A stretch of DNA of 64,000 bases from Blasia pusilla (lineage: Eukaryota > Marchantiophyta > Marchantiopsida > Blasiales): assembly GCA_050084515.1 (NCBI GenBank), contig CM114272.1, positions 55,738,001 through 55,802,000 of the forward strand. The letters are read 5' to 3'. The notes below the pieces were generated by a model that had not been told where the DNA came from, ran no database searches, and was given only the letters and a program-made list of their open reading frames with translations. The translations under genes and the position numbers were made by a program. This document shows positions 1-13,017 of this stretch, piece by piece (within the stretch, counting starts at the first letter, position 1; every line of letters starts with the position of its first letter).

Positions 1-2880
1 ATTCTCCTTGAAGGGTGTTGTAATTACAAAGTTGGAGCTAGAAAGATAGAAACAGAAATGTCTCACGAATATTTGGTTCCTTATCATGCTTCTGCAGTGA
101 CGATTATTGGTTCTTGTCAGATGACTAGCTAAGGATCTTTAAGATCTTGCTGGTGGTTAAACTGCTTGTATTTTTGGATGCCTCCAAATTACAGTGAGGT
201 CAAGACCAAATTTTTGGAGGTTGTGTCACGCGACTTTGAGGCCAGAGGGAATTATGGTTCAGTTCAAGTAATGAATTAGTTTACTAGTTCTATAGGTATC
301 TTTTAGAGTAAGCTCTTGACTTCCTAAACCAGTGAGGGTATAATACTATATTACGATATGAATTGGTTTTTTTTGTGTGCTTGGCAAATATGGAAGGCCT
401 GTTATCCCCCAATGTTTGTGGGCTTCTCGTATTAGTGGTCAAGAATCACTCCCTTATTTTTTGGATGATGAGGCAGACACAGAGTTCCATATACGTTTCC
501 GATGTGACCTAAACTTGTAGTAAATAATACCCTATGGCCTCTTGTTTTGGCGCTGTCGTCTGCTATCATTCTGGGCACTGAGAAAGAGATGGTTTTCATG
601 CAGATTTGGGTGACATCATTAAGGCAAAATTTGACTTTGATGTGGTGGGACACTATTCAAGGCCAGAGATTTTAAGTCTTACTGTAAGGGATCAGCCTTA
701 TAATGCAGTCACCTTTGCCTCAGGTGGGCCAACACACGAACACTAAGATGGGGAGTGTTGATAAGGAGGGAGTTTCAAGTTATTGTTGTAAATAGTGTCT
801 TGATTGGTGGACCTTAAGGGGATCCAGAATGGGTGCAGAGATTTTGTGTCCCATTCTCTGAGTTGTTCATGCACAGCAGTTGTGGCTGAAATCTGTTGGA
901 TTGAAATAAAGTCTTCAATGCAAGGATTGGCTGAAGTTCTTCATGTGAATTAACAATCTTAAGACTGAACCGTGGCTGTATCATTAGTTGTGACTTGATT
1001 GTGATGGCAGGGAGTAATGTTGCTGCATGTCCTTTTTATACTCCTTAATAACCTTGGAGTAGTTCACGAATCAGTCTTTTAGTTCGTCTTTCAGACCATC
1101 AGTCACCTTATCAAGTGGCTTTGGGCAAAATCATTATGAGCGTAAGAAGAGACAACAGCAATATTTGTGAGTGGAGCATTGTGAGAGCAGAGTATGCACA
1201 TGGAGTAAAAGAAGCTGTACCGAGTATAGGAGTAGAATTTGAACAAATGAATGTCCATGTATGATCACTCTTTATGTTTGTAGCTACATATAACTAGCCC
1301 TGATGTCTTTGAGTGTTTAGGTCATACAGGAAACCCGATGATGAATTGTGTTGAAACCTGGATATGTATCAAAACCGATTTATCCCACTGGATGAGAGTT
1401 TTGAATGCTATTGTCTTGAAGATGGAGTTGGTTTAAACCCGAGACATCTTCTTGTGGATTTTAGTTCCATGTGGACTGGGAGGTGAGGAATTCTGAATAC
1501 CTTAGAATGAATCGGGGCATCTGTGGAGAGCAGGGCTTGAGAAGCTGACGATACATAGCCATGTGAGCTCTCATCAGCAAATCCCAGTTGAACATGTCTT
1601 AACCCACCGCACCAGAAAATGAAGGCTGAGGTCTCTGAATCATTTAGCATTTCAGTCTTCAGCCTGTTCTTTCTTCTCTGGACCTTTTTCACTAACGTGC
1701 CTAGGCATTGCACTTCCTTTCTCTACACACTCTCTCTAGAGGAGCTCAAATGGGGGCGCCGTGGTGGATCGTGGAGAGAATGATATCTCCATCAGAAAGG
1801 GTATCTCGTGTTTCCATGTGTGCTATCAAGATTCGTCTTCTTAATCTTTAACACCTTTAATGGATGATGGTGTCTTCATGGGCAGGTATGTGTATTTTTT
1901 ATGGACAGCGGTTCACATGTCTTAAATTTTTCTCCCTTCCAATGAAATTTGTTTACACAAGAAAAAAGTCCCATGTCTTCTTAAGGAGAGCTTTTACTTC
2001 TAATTTTTTTTGAATGTAGGTTCTGTTCAGGATGGAACATAGTGGGTAGAGTCCATGCATTGCACGAACAGTTTCGATATAATTGCATGCATTCGACTTC
2101 CCAGGGAAGTTTCAGCTATCAATTGTTCTGTGGAATGCCTGTAAACACTACAAGCTGTGACCGAATGTGGGATTGGGCAAGTCATGAAAGGTAGCACATC
2201 ATGTTGATAGGGTTTGCTTATTGAAGTCTAGTCCTAGATTTAGGAATATACATAGGAAGTTGTTTGCCTCGAGGATTTGACATAGAGCTCGAGCCACATA
2301 ATAATATGTAGAGAGGACTGTGAAGATGTTGAATCCTACAAACTGTGTTCCTCTGTCTGATCGAACTCTTGCCTCTTGTGCTCGTTATGTGTACATCTGT
2401 TTCCCATGTCTGGGGACATGGGGATCTTTTGGTTTGCGGTACAGATAAGTTGGTGTTCAATAATCCTTGGTCCATTATCTGCATAGGTATTTCGCTAAAC
2501 TCTCTAACAAAGAGTTTGTGTGGAGTCATAGTTTTAGTGTTGGTTTCTTTGTACATTTCTGCATGCGCTCCTGTGATTCTAGCCAGGATCATTCCAACTT
2601 GGTCGCACATTTCAAAGGTGCCAGAGTGTTGGAATTACCCGAATCAAAGTCATGAATTTTATGAGATGGATATCAAATTCTAGAGATTAAAGTGGAAGTA
2701 CGGGCTGTGCCATCCCACCAGATTCCTATTTTAGGTCTCAGTCTGCACTGCCTAGATAGACGGACTCGTGTTTGAAGGGTAGGAAGGAGTATCTGGGAAC
2801 CAGCTGGAGTACATTGTGATCAGGCGGTCTTATGTAATCGATTTTCACTTCACGTGACACACAAGACTTGTGGCGCTACG
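1..2880. other. Intergenic, mixed composition, no gene recognised
   Basis: No recognisable protein, RNA gene or repeat copy was found here. Open frames exist on both strands (for example 2218-2610 minus and 2345-2683 plus, which overlap each other), but none shows a known domain, and their lengths are what chance gives at this composition. The first 129 bases are open in frame 1 on the plus strand without a recognisable motif. The stretch is probably decayed intergenic or transposon DNA. Confidence 0.5.
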
Positions 2881-4900
2881 TTGCTGTTGTTAGGAAACGA
2901 CGATTACAGCGCTCGGGTCCTGAATTTGGAGTTACTAGGGAGGGGCGCTCACACGACATGGACTCGGAAAGTCTTGAATTCAAGTAGAGGTCCCATGCTC
3001 ATGATGAACCAGTAATTATGCATTTCAATCCGAAGGGGAAACCGACGGCATTGGATACTAACTCGAAAATGGGTGATGACCCACGGCCGTCAAAGACGGA
3101 AGTGAAACAACGAGGCAAATTTCGGTGACATGTTACCATTTTAGGTTTAGACCAATAGGTCGGGTCGAACTCTGGATCTCTCCACATTGGGTTGAATTAT
3201 ATCGTAGATATTCCGTTTCGTCCACGGAAAGTTTTGACATAAACCAGAGGGAAAAGTTTCTCGTACAGGTACAGACGCAAAATAGTCGTTGAAGCCAAGC
3301 AGATAACACTGCCCGGCTGCCTAGTTGTTGAGGAACTTCATCCTAATCCACTGGTAATGCGACAGGTTTCGACTTGATGTTCTCTGGAAGTAGAAACAGA
3401 AACCTGACGGTCACTCACACTGCTCGTGAAGATTCTTGAAAGTTGTACAGAAAATTCCGGATACGTAGGTCTTCAAACTTGACAAGAAGCGTGTAAATGT
3501 TTTTGGGTCCTCAGGCTGCACTAAAGCAAAACGATCTGCGAAACACCGAGTGGTATGCGGAGAAATGCTAAATGCTAAACACGGGGTGATAAACCAGCTC
3601 ATTGACGTGGAGATTTCCTGTTTCTTAGATGGGAATCCCTCGTGGTTATCTCTGGTAGGGTCTGCCTCACATTCATGCTCTTATTGTGTAGTTATGCTAT
3701 GCCGGCTTGGTAAGGCAGACAGACGTATTCACTTCACAAAGTTGGTAACTTGGTACGTTCCACCCGCACGGGCGATTAGAAAGTGTCACTTTATGGAATT
3801 CATGAGTCCATCTACAAATCCCTGTCCCGATTGGAAGCCATATTCACGGAACTAATACCCCTCCGCCACAGATTCAAATCCAGGAATCTACGTTATCACT
3901 TCCATTCGACTGCATGGGGAACTTCTAACGTAAGCGTTTAGATTGGGCTGCTACCTGTGTGAATATGTCAGAACACTGGCCAGAAGTAAAAATAGTTGAC
4001 ACCCTCGATAGTCGAAACCTGTCGCGACGCTGGAAGAATAAAAGGAACGCACTAAGGAATCAGATGGGAAGTTCACATGTGACGCTTTAGTGGTCGACGA
4101 CGGTGATGGCACTGAATTGATTCGTGTAGTAAAAGCGACAGACAGACTTGTTGCATGGAGCAAATCTGAGAGTGGAAGGGTTGTAGCTGCATGCGCTTTT
4201 GAACTATTTTTATCCGATTCAAGACACCCACTTTATTTCCCGGGATGGGTTTCCAACTTCTCTTTTTAATGCATGATTGCTCTTCTATTGTTCGATCTTG
4301 TCTTCCGTTGCAGGAAGCGTGGTGATTTTAGACGAGCACAACTGGGAATAAGTTGGGTATGGTCCAATCGCCGCACAGTCCGTCCGGGTCTCGTTCAAAA
4401 CGTTGGCTTCCTGGTTAGGCAGAACACTTTTGAAACCGATCAAATGGACAAGGAGCTGACGAGACAACATCTCGAGGTTTTGAAGTCACCGAAACGCATG
4501 ATCTGGAAAAGTGGCGACACAATCAATCGGAGAACGAATGTAATTCTGACGCGTGGAGATGAACATTGGGATGCATTTGCTTTGGGGTGTGCCCTCGAGA
4601 GTTCCAACAGTATTTGATGTTTGATGTGTCCGAAGGGGAAGGGTTCCCAACATGTTCCAAGAGAGCACTATCTCTGTAGTTGCGAGTCGTCAACTGTCAC
4701 CGGAGGACGATCGATTCGATGGGGTGTCACTTCACTTGAAACGTGCATCACTTCACTTGAAGATGAGCGAGAAGTTATTATGTAGGTCATGACTTCAGGC
4801 ATTTGACGTCGTATGCAAAATCGATTAACACCGTTTCGCAAGGTCTCGCATTTGAACGGCCCTTTCGCTCGTGTAGGAAACATTTGTCAGCGAAGGTTTC
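2881..4900. other. Intergenic, weakly coding-like patches
   Basis: Composition is slightly more balanced than the flanks. On the plus strand, short open stretches lie close together in different frames: 3550-3855, 3965-4090, 4045-4269 (no ATG) and 4273-4617 (114 codons). A splice-acceptor-like pyrimidine tract ending in GCAG lies at about 4300-4314. The translations match no family I recognise, and open stretches of 70-110 codons are expected by chance in a window this size. A decayed gene is possible but not supported. Confidence 0.3.
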
Positions 4901-6060
4901 TTGTACGATGTGCAATCAGGGAGGTCCATGGACCATGATTGGTTGAAAAAGGAGGATATATTCAGGCCTAAGCCCTACCCGTCGTATTACTTGGCTGGAG
5001 TCGATTCCCTAGATCCTATGGAACATATTTGAAATAGTTCCACTTACTAGAGTGTGTGGGGACATGGCTGGAACTCCTTAAAGTGTAGAAGTCGGTGTCT
5101 TTTTATATGGCCAGAGTCATATGAGTGAGTCGTCGGAGACTCCCACATGTTTGACCGACCTTGAGTACCCGGGCCTTTTCGTTCAATATGTGTTGGGCGT
5201 CATGGGAAGATCATCACATCTTTTGTGTAAGACAAAGGCATGATGAGGAAGGCCTTTTGATTTATTGTGTGTGAAAACAAAATGCCAATGTTAAGAAGTA
5301 ATGCAGGATTTGTTTTTTCCTTTTCTTTTTCTTCGTATTAATGATACGAGTTTCAATATTGGATCATTGTAAATAGTTGTTGAGATCTTGAATTTTCATC
5401 TTGTATAGTTTCACTCATGATATTGTGAATGATTGGTGCAAACGCTTTTCCCGTTCTGCGTATTCTCCATCCTTGAGACGAGGATTTTCAAAGCGTTTTG
5501 TTTTTTATTCTATTGTGTGGAAAATTAAAAAAGCATGTTATAATCCCAGGTCATAGAAGAGGAGTTTGACGAGGAAGAGAGCGTGTGACAAGAGCACCTC
5601 TGTAATCCTTCTCATGACTTGATCTCTTGGTCGTGATGCGAATTCTTTTATTTATAGGACGTGGTTATTGGAAGTTAGCGGAATGGCCGCTAGGTGTGGG
5701 GCAAATTGAGTATTGTTACTAGTGATGCAAGAGAATCTTGAGAAGTTTCTTTCGGAAATAGTGCGACTGAGATTTGCAAGAACATGGAGTACGTTGGTCA
5801 TTGGGCCATTGGCGAGATTTTCTAATTATATTTTGGCAATCCCAGACTCTCAGCAGTCCAGGATTGCTGAGAGATCTGTGGGTCGGTGGGTGGCAGAGGT
5901 GTGTATGATTGCCGCCTGTGCCCATGCCCACGAATTGACTCCATGTTTTGGGGCTTTTCTTGTGAGGTGGTTCTTAGATAACGTATGACATGTTCGTGTT
6001 GCCCGGCAAGCGTGGGCATTGAACGCACAAGACATTATTCAGTATCCGCAAATCAAAAAG
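4901..6060. other. Intergenic, AT-leaning
   Basis: No gene or repeat family was recognised apart from one imperfect hairpin at 5843-5878. The 5713-5988 plus frame overlaps three open frames on the other strand, and none of them resembles a known protein. Confidence 0.45.
5843..5878. repeat. Short inverted repeat (hairpin)
   Basis: CTCTCAGCA at 5847-5855 pairs with TGCTGAGAG at 5865-5873. The flanking CAG and CTG and the inner GTCC/GGAT bases extend the stem to about 13 pairs with one G-U. The loop is only a few bases, so this is not a typical plant microRNA precursor. Function is unknown. Confidence 0.6.
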
Positions 6061-6091
6061 GGCGAAAACCGCATTGGAATTTGAATGTCCC

Positions 6092-6129
6092 GGAGTAGGC
6101 GTAGTCGCGTAGGTGCTACTACGCCCTCC
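6092..6129. repeat. Hairpin with GGCGTAGT/ACTACGCC stem
   Basis: GGCGTAGT at 6098-6105 is the exact reverse complement of ACTACGCC at 6118-6125. An outer GGAG/CTCC pairing (6092-6095 with 6126-6129) is separated by a two-base bulge. The loop is 12 bases. There is no T-run, and eukaryotic context makes a rho-independent terminator irrelevant. Function is unknown. Confidence 0.6.
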
Positions 6130-7184
6130 TCTATGCTTCCTTCGTGTGGAGTCCGACTGCTCTTTCCTTGGTCGGTTCCCCCACGGGGCGGGAGGAAGGA
6201 GGTTTGGGATTTGTTCTGTGTGATCTCTGTCCCTCGCGAGGTAGTCGCATCGCAGTCAGGCGGGTGCAGTCAGGGGGTGTGATGAAGGAGTGGAAAGTCC
6301 AAATTTAGATCAACTGGAGCATTTGGGGGGAGATAATAAGACCGGCATATTGACGAAACGGATTAGCGCACTTGCTTTTCGAGGCGCGCGGACGGTATTC
6401 GCTCTTTTTTGCCGGTTGGGCCTTTTTGTTCCGTAGCGGCTTTTCATCGGTTTAGCGGATCTAGGAGTATGCTATGGCTGGCCTCCGTTCAAATTGTCAC
6501 GTTTTCCATCGCGTCCATTGGCGCGTTCGTGAAACAGGAGCAGTCGGCCGGCATGTTCTAAACTGAGGAAGAATCGTGTCTCAGCGGAGGGGACGAGCAG
6601 CAGGCCGAGGGAATGAAGGGGGCTTGTACAGATTGGACAGCTGCCAAATTATGTTTCTAATAAACGCAGGAGTATGCTGAGCGGAGCCTAAAGCAGCATC
6701 AGGAATTAGGATCCTCCGGCCCAGGTTGGAAATGCTTTGAATGCTCTTATGATAGACGGCGCAGCCGACTTTGAGTCGTCGCAATTCACGAGAAGGACAG
6801 AAGAAATCATGATCACACCATTATATTAATTCACTTAGGCCAGACCGCTCCTACTTTGTGCTCCGAACCTTTTGGACTGCGGCGCGATCGCCTATCCTCG
6901 AAAATCATGCGGATGCGCTCAAAGCACCTGCTTCTCTTCTCTTCTCCCTCATTCCGAGGGCATCGCGGGCTCGCGAGCACCACACTCCTCTAAAGGCTCT
7001 AATTAACCGGGGCCCCAGTCATGATAATCCTAATCATTGTTTGCTGTCTAGAACTTGGGCTTGGCGACGATCGCCTTACCCCGTTAAAAGTAGTGCGAAT
7101 GGTGGACATCGGGCGATCGGGGCCGTCCATCCGGGAAACCGGGCGTGCGTCGACACAGGATTTCAGAGTCCCCCGAGGGATGGA

Positions 7185-7250
7185 GAATAAAAATATATAT
7201 AAGTAGAAAAAGGATGGGAAACCGATCAGGATACAAAAGAGGGGGACCCA
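7185..7250 (-). mobile_element. Interspersed repeat tail, copy 1 of 3
   Basis: The core GATGGGAAACCGATC, followed by GGATACAAAAGAGGGGGACC (7213-7247), recurs in near-identical form at 14060-14099 and 63478-63517, each time with an AT-rich AATAAAAA-like stretch just before it. All three copies have the same orientation. The AT-rich side suggests the 3' end of a retroelement lying on the minus strand. The element body is not recognisable here. Confidence 0.5.
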
Positions 7251-7458
7251 AAAAATGGACCTCTGCCTCTGGACCATGGGTCGTCATAAAATATCGGGCT
7301 TGCCTAGCTCCGAGATCTTTAGAATCGCAAAGAGGCGGCGGTCATGGCATGACGCACTCACTACCCGGAGTAAGTGATTGACCGCAGGGGAGTTCCGAGG
7401 CTCTGCACGGGAGTGGGGGAAGGTGGGCAACGCAAGGCAGGCATGTCAATCAATGAAC

Positions 7459-7459
<1 letters not shown>

Positions 7460-7495
<36 letters not shown>
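7460..7495. repeat. (CAGC)n microsatellite
   Basis: An uninterrupted array of the tetranucleotide CAGC, about nine units, is followed by one CAAG variant. Confidence 0.95.
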
Positions 7496-7528
7496 AAGCC
7501 AAGTCTCCCCGTCCGTCCGCCCTGTAAC

Positions 7529-7557
7529 GATTGATTGATTGATTGACTGACTGACTG
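7529..7557. repeat. (GATT)n(GACT)n compound microsatellite
   Basis: Four GATT units pass directly into three GACT units, which looks like a point mutation spread by slippage. It lies 34 bases after the CAGC array. Confidence 0.9.
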
Positions 7558-9490
7558 CCGTGTTCTGGACCTTAGAGTAAAGCGACTGCGACCCATCCTA
7601 TCCAAGGACAAGGAAGGAAGATCAGGGGCGAAAGGACGACAGGAGAAGGTGTGGAGGGAGAGTTTATCTCTTTCTCACCCACGCAGCCGGCAGTGTTACT
7701 CTGTGGCTGCCCGGCCTGCCCACTCCCGATGAGATGGCGGGCCACGTGCTGCGCGCCATGCATGCATCCCTCCCTCCCTCCCTGCACATATCACATGTCG
7801 CATCCGCTGGGCGGTAGCGTAGCCGCCATGATATGACATGACCGCTGCGCACGCCACCTATCGCTGCGGTGCTCCCACGATGTCGGCCTCCTCCGGCCAC
7901 CTCTTCCTCCCTCGGACCCTCCTCTTCCGATCTTACTTAAACAAACGCTATTGCATCGTCTACCGTAGTATTCCATCGGTCATGGGCCAGTCCAGTCCAT
8001 AACAGTTACTGTAGTGAATCTCGAATCCATCATTTGTGATCTCATTGCTTGTCGTTCTCCCCAATGTACGGGGGACAACCGGGCTACGAGTAGAGTAGCC
8101 GGTTAAAATCACAACTTCCCGTTTTTGTCCTGAAACACCCGGGAAATACCAAATTCCTTCCGACTTGATGTAAAAACCCGTTTCGGTTGGGGAAATACCG
8201 TCGACATATACGAATGAATCAATAGCCGGGAAAGAAGTTCTCGGGACCCCTCGTGTAGTTACGTCGGCTGGCAGGCCCGCGGGTCGAATGTCCTGCTCCA
8301 GCCCCTGAAAGCACCGCCCCCAACCCCACCACGAACTAGATTTCGGGTTACGCCCAGAAGGTGAGGGTTGGGTTCCCTCCGTCGGGCCAGCGGGGCACCG
8401 CATAAGCAACACAGGCGGGACGCGACGGTGGCACCTCCTCCAGGTGCTGCATCGTCGTCTAGTGTCCTTGGCTCCTCTCGTCTGCTCTACCAACCCGAGG
8501 CACCCAACGTCCACCGCCCATCGGTTTCTGTCCACCAGTTCAGGGCCTACCTATCCGTCTGATTTCGTACGACACTGGCGGGGGCCATATCACTGCCATC
8601 GCATCGCGTGGCCTCTCGCCAATCTCATCTCTGTCGAAGTTACTACACGCGCGCCTCATCGCTCTTCACTTCTTTTGAGTGCTCGTCGTGGGACAACCTA
8701 TCGGAATAATTGCACGGCGGAATGAGGAACGGAATGATGACCATCCTCTCTGCCTCCGGTAGCTTTTGCCTCATCAAAAGGCCGATCCCGGCCGTACTGT
8801 GGCACGTAGCACTGCTTCTAAACCCCTAGCTCAGTCAAATACGTACGCCTCGTATCTTACATACGCGTGCTCGTGCGGTGCTATTCGGTCAGGTCGGGTC
8901 CCGCCTGCTCACGCCTTTAGGGCTGCCCGGAATCGCGGCAGCGTTGGACTTGCTCGGCCTTCGACGATGGCGCTCCGTCCGTCAACGTCAGCGACCATCG
9001 CTGCCGACCGACGTGCGAGCTGGTCTGCTGGCGGCTGCCGGGTGGCTTGTGTGGGTAAGATCGCGAGCGAAGGTGTCTCGATTTCAAGTTTGCTATTGCA
9101 CGCAAAACCGAGACCTACATCTTCTCGTTGTCGTGGCACATTACAGAAATGCCCGCGAGCATCATGTCTTGGACACGGAGAAATCGGATACGGATGTTGG
9201 AGCCCCATCCACGCAATTCTTCACGTCGTTCTTCCGCACACGGTTGTCCCCCGGCTTAAGTTCAAGATCCCATACACATCCAAGTGCCCCTCAGCAAGAT
9301 GTTGGGGTAAGGATAGGGAGATGGCCCAGGCAATTGGATCCACATCGGAGTTGGAATTTTCTTAAAGCTTCGCAAATCGTGCAGTCTTGCTTGACTAACG
9401 CGCTCTCGATGAAGAGTTCCCACTACGATAAGAAATCGTATTCTTGCGTACCGGTCCCAAGTCCTTCCTTCCCTTCGAGTCCGTAACGCA

Positions 9491-12312
9491 GGGGCATTAG
9501 GATAATAATGTGGGAAGAGCACACGCTAAAATACATTCATTTAATATAATAATAAATTTTAAGAAGAATAAAACTAATAAGAACATTTCAAGAAAATGCA
9601 AAAAGAAAACCGTAATGTTAACACAAAAACTAATTTAATAAGTTACTAGGAAGAACATCAGTTAGTCATACGTTATGCAAATCATTTCCAACCACGTTAA
9701 CTCAACGTGAAAAGTTGTGTATATTGTAAAGCCATCGAAATGCATTGCCGAAAATAAATAGTGATTGAAAAGAAAGAAAGATTGCAAGAAGGGGCAAGGT
9801 GATGGTTTCCGAGGGAGTGGTTAACACATATTTCCGGGAAAGTATCAAAATACGTGTAAGAGGGATAAATCCATCAGTCGCATATCTCATCGCATAACTG
9901 AACTCCTTGATTCTTGTTGCCGTAACGATTGCAAAACCTTAAGTATGTGTAGTACAATACACCAAGTCAGAATGTGTTGGAATGCTACTACCACATCATC
10001 CAATATTAAAGTCAATTAATAGATGAAAGCCACCTCGAGATATAACAAGATCAATTCTTTGACAAGAGGTTGCTTATGTAGTAGAAGGTAGGATATATAA
10101 TTGCTCTTGCCCAATGATGTACCCTGTACTATGAGCCACTTATATTATCTCCTCTCTAATCACATAATGCGTTCTTTGTTTGTTCTCCATCACGTGCACA
10201 TAAAAAAATGTGGATACCCTTTGTATCAATGGGCTCCTTACATACATACTTTGACATATCTAATAGAGAAGGATGAAGAAGTCCAAGGCATAATTGCAAA
10301 GTTGTTGAGAATATACTATGAGGAAGACGAGCTTGATGAGATCTGCAATAGGCTTCTAATTTCGGGGCACTTAAGGAGGAGGAGGGGAAGGGGTATTGTC
10401 CTTCTTATGGGGAGTCGCATTCTCTAACGACACCCATATGGTAAGGCCCTTCTAAATTCTAGTCGTGATGGACTTTCTACAATCTAACCCCACGGATGTG
10501 GCGCGTTAAGTGCACGACCTTGGTGTAGCTAGTACGATGATTCATTTTTTCAACATTCTTATATATTGCCATGTTGCTTATGTAGTATGGTGGGGAATCC
10601 TAAAATTCCTCCAAACTAGCTATTATGCTTTCTTTCATTTATCCATGCATATAGTTTATCTCCTTACACTCAATTGACATGCTTGTTTGTTCAATCCATG
10701 CCATACTCCTTATCACCTTCCGCATTTTCCACATTCTCTTAGTAGCATGTATTTCTATTGAATCCTTAATCGATTCATTCTAATTGTTTTTATGTCATCC
10801 ACATAGATTTTCATGCTTGATGTCCGTCCTTCCTATGCCATATTTTGATTTCTCCTCCTCTATCCTTTTTTGGTCTCATTATTCCATCTTAAAATTTTTT
10901 AGGCGTTGTTGATATGTCCAGTCTCTCCATCACATGATGGTCTTAAGTATGGTCATTTGATTATATTTTTTGTAAAGTCTTAGGGCATCTCCTCCATGAT
11001 AATATACACGCTTTAAGGGCCTCCATAGAAGTGAGAGATCCTCTTAAAAGCTCCAAATATGTTTCTCTTTCCTTCATGGTAGACCAATTTAAATTTCTAA
11101 TAAAAGGTAAAATTTCTACCTTGGCCTTTTATTGGACCTCTTACAAAAAATCAAGTTATGGTGTCCAATACTTTTTGGAGACTTATTTTCAAGAGTTTTT
11201 TTTGGTGTGTCTATAACTAGAATTTTGTGTAATATGAGCCAAATGAAAATGAATTTTTTTTATTAGTCACGGAATGTGTGTAAGGAAAATCGATTGGCAA
11301 AAACAATTTATTCAACTAAAAATAGAAAAAATAGGAAAGACTTTAAAAAAATAGATTTGATAAGAATATGTCCAAAACAACCTATCTATGTCACTTTCTA
11401 TCTTCATGGGGCTTCTTAAAGAAGTGAAGCCTCTTCCCAAAATGTTTGAATGTTGATTCTTTGAGTTTGAAGCATAACACAACAACCTCATATCTTTGCT
11501 CAAATAAATCAATTTGTTTTGGTTTTTTCATACATCAGACATTTCATGTCAATTAAACCTTTTCTTGCTCTATTGAGACATCTCTTGTTGGAGAGAGCGC
11601 AAATAAATGGAATAAGTTTCTCTTAGTTGGAAGAGAGTGGTGGAAACTTGAGAGAGAACAAGGAAGTGTAGTCTCAAGACACTCACAAAGACACAATTTG
11701 AAGGTGGTAGACACAAAAGTGGAGGAATTTTGGAAGAGGCGCAATTCGAAGATGGAGAAGGAGGTGACGGCATTTCTAGACAAGTGCCACCAATCACAAA
11801 TGGAGTGGTGATTTCATTTTACATTGGTAGTGGTCTCTATCTCCTAGAGTTAACTTCAAATTAACTTTTTGAAAATTTTGGTTAATATATTATGAGGAAT
11901 GATTGATTTTTTTTGCGCCTATGCTGCAATCATCTCACTATCACTCATCATCGACGGATTCCGAAACTTTACAAGTCATTTAATATTGCAAGTGTGAGAT
12001 TTTGCAAAGCTAAGATTATTTCCTTGACTTTGAAAATCCGTCGTAAGAATAATGTATTTTAATTCCAACCAAAGTAGAGTCTTATATCTTGCAGTGCCAC
12101 TTGAGATGTCAACACTTACTACTCTTCCTCCGTTTTCTCCATTGGATAACTAACCCTTAAAAGTTGGCACACTCCACGCATCAATGTTAAATAATCTTGC
12201 ATCTGTTCTTGGTGCATCTATCCAAGGAGCCTTGAAGACTTACGCTTCACCAAAAAAATCACGTCTTGCCCAGTATCTGTTTCATTTAATTTTCGTCCAT
12301 TGCCATGGTAGT
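9491..12312. other. AT-rich intergenic DNA
   Basis: The composition drops abruptly to AT-rich just after 9.5 kb. The longest open frame (10101-10427 plus, 108 codons, rich in acidic residues near its end) matches no family I know and has the length expected by chance. A GGCTTC hairpin motif shared with two other places lies at 11408-11433. The tail of this stretch abuts the LTR-like repeat at 12313. Confidence 0.45.
11408..11433. repeat. GGCTTC...AAGAAGTGAAGCC inverted motif, copy 1
   Basis: GGCTTC (11410-11415) pairs with GAAGCC (11426-11431) across a short A-rich loop. The right arm AAAGAAGTGAAGCC is repeated almost exactly near 17262-17275 and 31766-31781, where GGGCTTC or GAAGCCC partners also lie nearby. 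It is a possible terminal or subterminal piece of a small non-autonomous DNA element. Confidence 0.45.
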
Positions 12313-13017
12313 CACTTTTTCGTGTGCCTTACCGTCTCGAACATCAATCTCTAGTGTTGCGGAAGTGTACGTTCAGTAGAACACACTCACATTGTTGATA
12401 TACACCCAACCACATTCACATAAGTCTAGTTTGGGTCAATAAACCTTCCAACTCCCCGAGTTCTTAACTTGGCCATTCATCAACCTCAACCCTCCTAGTT
12501 CCTCACTTCCCAACCCTGGAAATTCTTCCTAGACTTGGGACAAACTTTGTTGATAGTCTTAGCATCAAAAATGGCGTTTGCACGCTTAGCGGTTCCAACT
12601 TTCTAGTGGGCCTTGCACCAGTCCCTAACCAAGACCCAAAAAATGAGTCATAAGTTGGAATCCAAGAGTAACTTCCGAAATCCACTCCCTTGGACTTGGC
12701 TAGGGTTTTGCATCCCAACGCCAACCTCCAGGTCCATTCCATACCCTTGGTTCGCCCCGTGGTGCCCCAAAGTGGAGTTAAGGTCCCAAGCACCCTAAGA
12801 GACCCTCCCCCTTACAAGTACTTCTAGGGTTCTCTGCCCTCCCCATAATCTTTGGGAGAAGATTATGGGTTGCCCTCCCCATAATCTCGGCTGCTCCTTT
12901 TGGCCCTCATCCCTTGTGTCTCCTTCAAGAGACCTCTCCAACGCGCAACCATTATAGTGTGAGCCCAGTAGAGTTGCGATGTTCCTCTTTGGGGCATATT
13001 TGGCTATGAGGGTCATG
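12313..13017 (-). mobile_element. LTR-like repeat family, copy A (internally deleted)
   Basis: Read on the minus strand, this segment starts near TGACCCTCATAGCC and runs through the same ordered landmarks as copies B and C: GGGCTCACACTA, TAAGGGGGAGGGTCTC, CCAAGGGTATGGAATGGA, GGGAGTGGATTTC, TTTGTCCCAAGTCT, ACTTCCGCAACA and AAGGCACA. It is about 0.3 kb shorter than the others because the block between CTCTTGAAGGAGACACAAGG and the GGGCCAAAAGGAGC motif is missing. It also carries a private 36-bp tandem duplication. The TG...CA-like ends and the context of copy C suggest the long terminal repeat of a Ty3/gypsy element. Coordinates are by eye, and I saw no target-site duplication or internal genes next to it. 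Part of it could instead be a 3' untranslated region plus a shorter LTR. Confidence 0.7.
12835..12887. repeat. 36-bp-spaced duplication with an 11-bp hairpin inside copy A
   Basis: TGCCCTCCCCATAATCT occurs at 12835 and again at 12871. Between them CCCATAATCTT (12842-12852) and AAGATTATGGG (12859-12869) form a perfect 11-bp stem with a six-base loop. Copies B and C lack this arrangement, so it arose within this copy. Confidence 0.75.

Larger units (their letters stand above)
6061..9490. other. GC-rich island with microsatellites, no recognised gene
   Basis: GC content is visibly higher than on either side. Long open frames occur (7960-8535 minus, 8766-9365 and 8878-9486 plus), but they overlap one another, are rich in Arg, Ser and Pro as expected from GC-rich noncoding DNA, and show no known domain. 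The island holds a hairpin at 6092-6129, a GATGG/ACAAAAGAGGGGG repeat tail at 7185-7250 and two tetranucleotide arrays. An upstream regulatory or untranslated region of an unseen gene is possible. Confidence 0.45.

Noticed and set aside
3860-3890. GATTCAAATCC phrase resembling a tRNA T-loop
   Set aside because: No A-box at the required distance and no cloverleaf can be drawn.
3950-4620. Possible multi-exon gene on the plus strand
   Set aside because: The open stretches of 41-114 codons change frame, match no family and are within chance length. One splice-like acceptor is not sufficient.
8766-9486. Two overlapping plus-strand frames of about 200 codons
   Set aside because: Both frames are open at once in a GC-rich island, with no domain, no start context and no homology I recognise. 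Chance is the simpler explanation.
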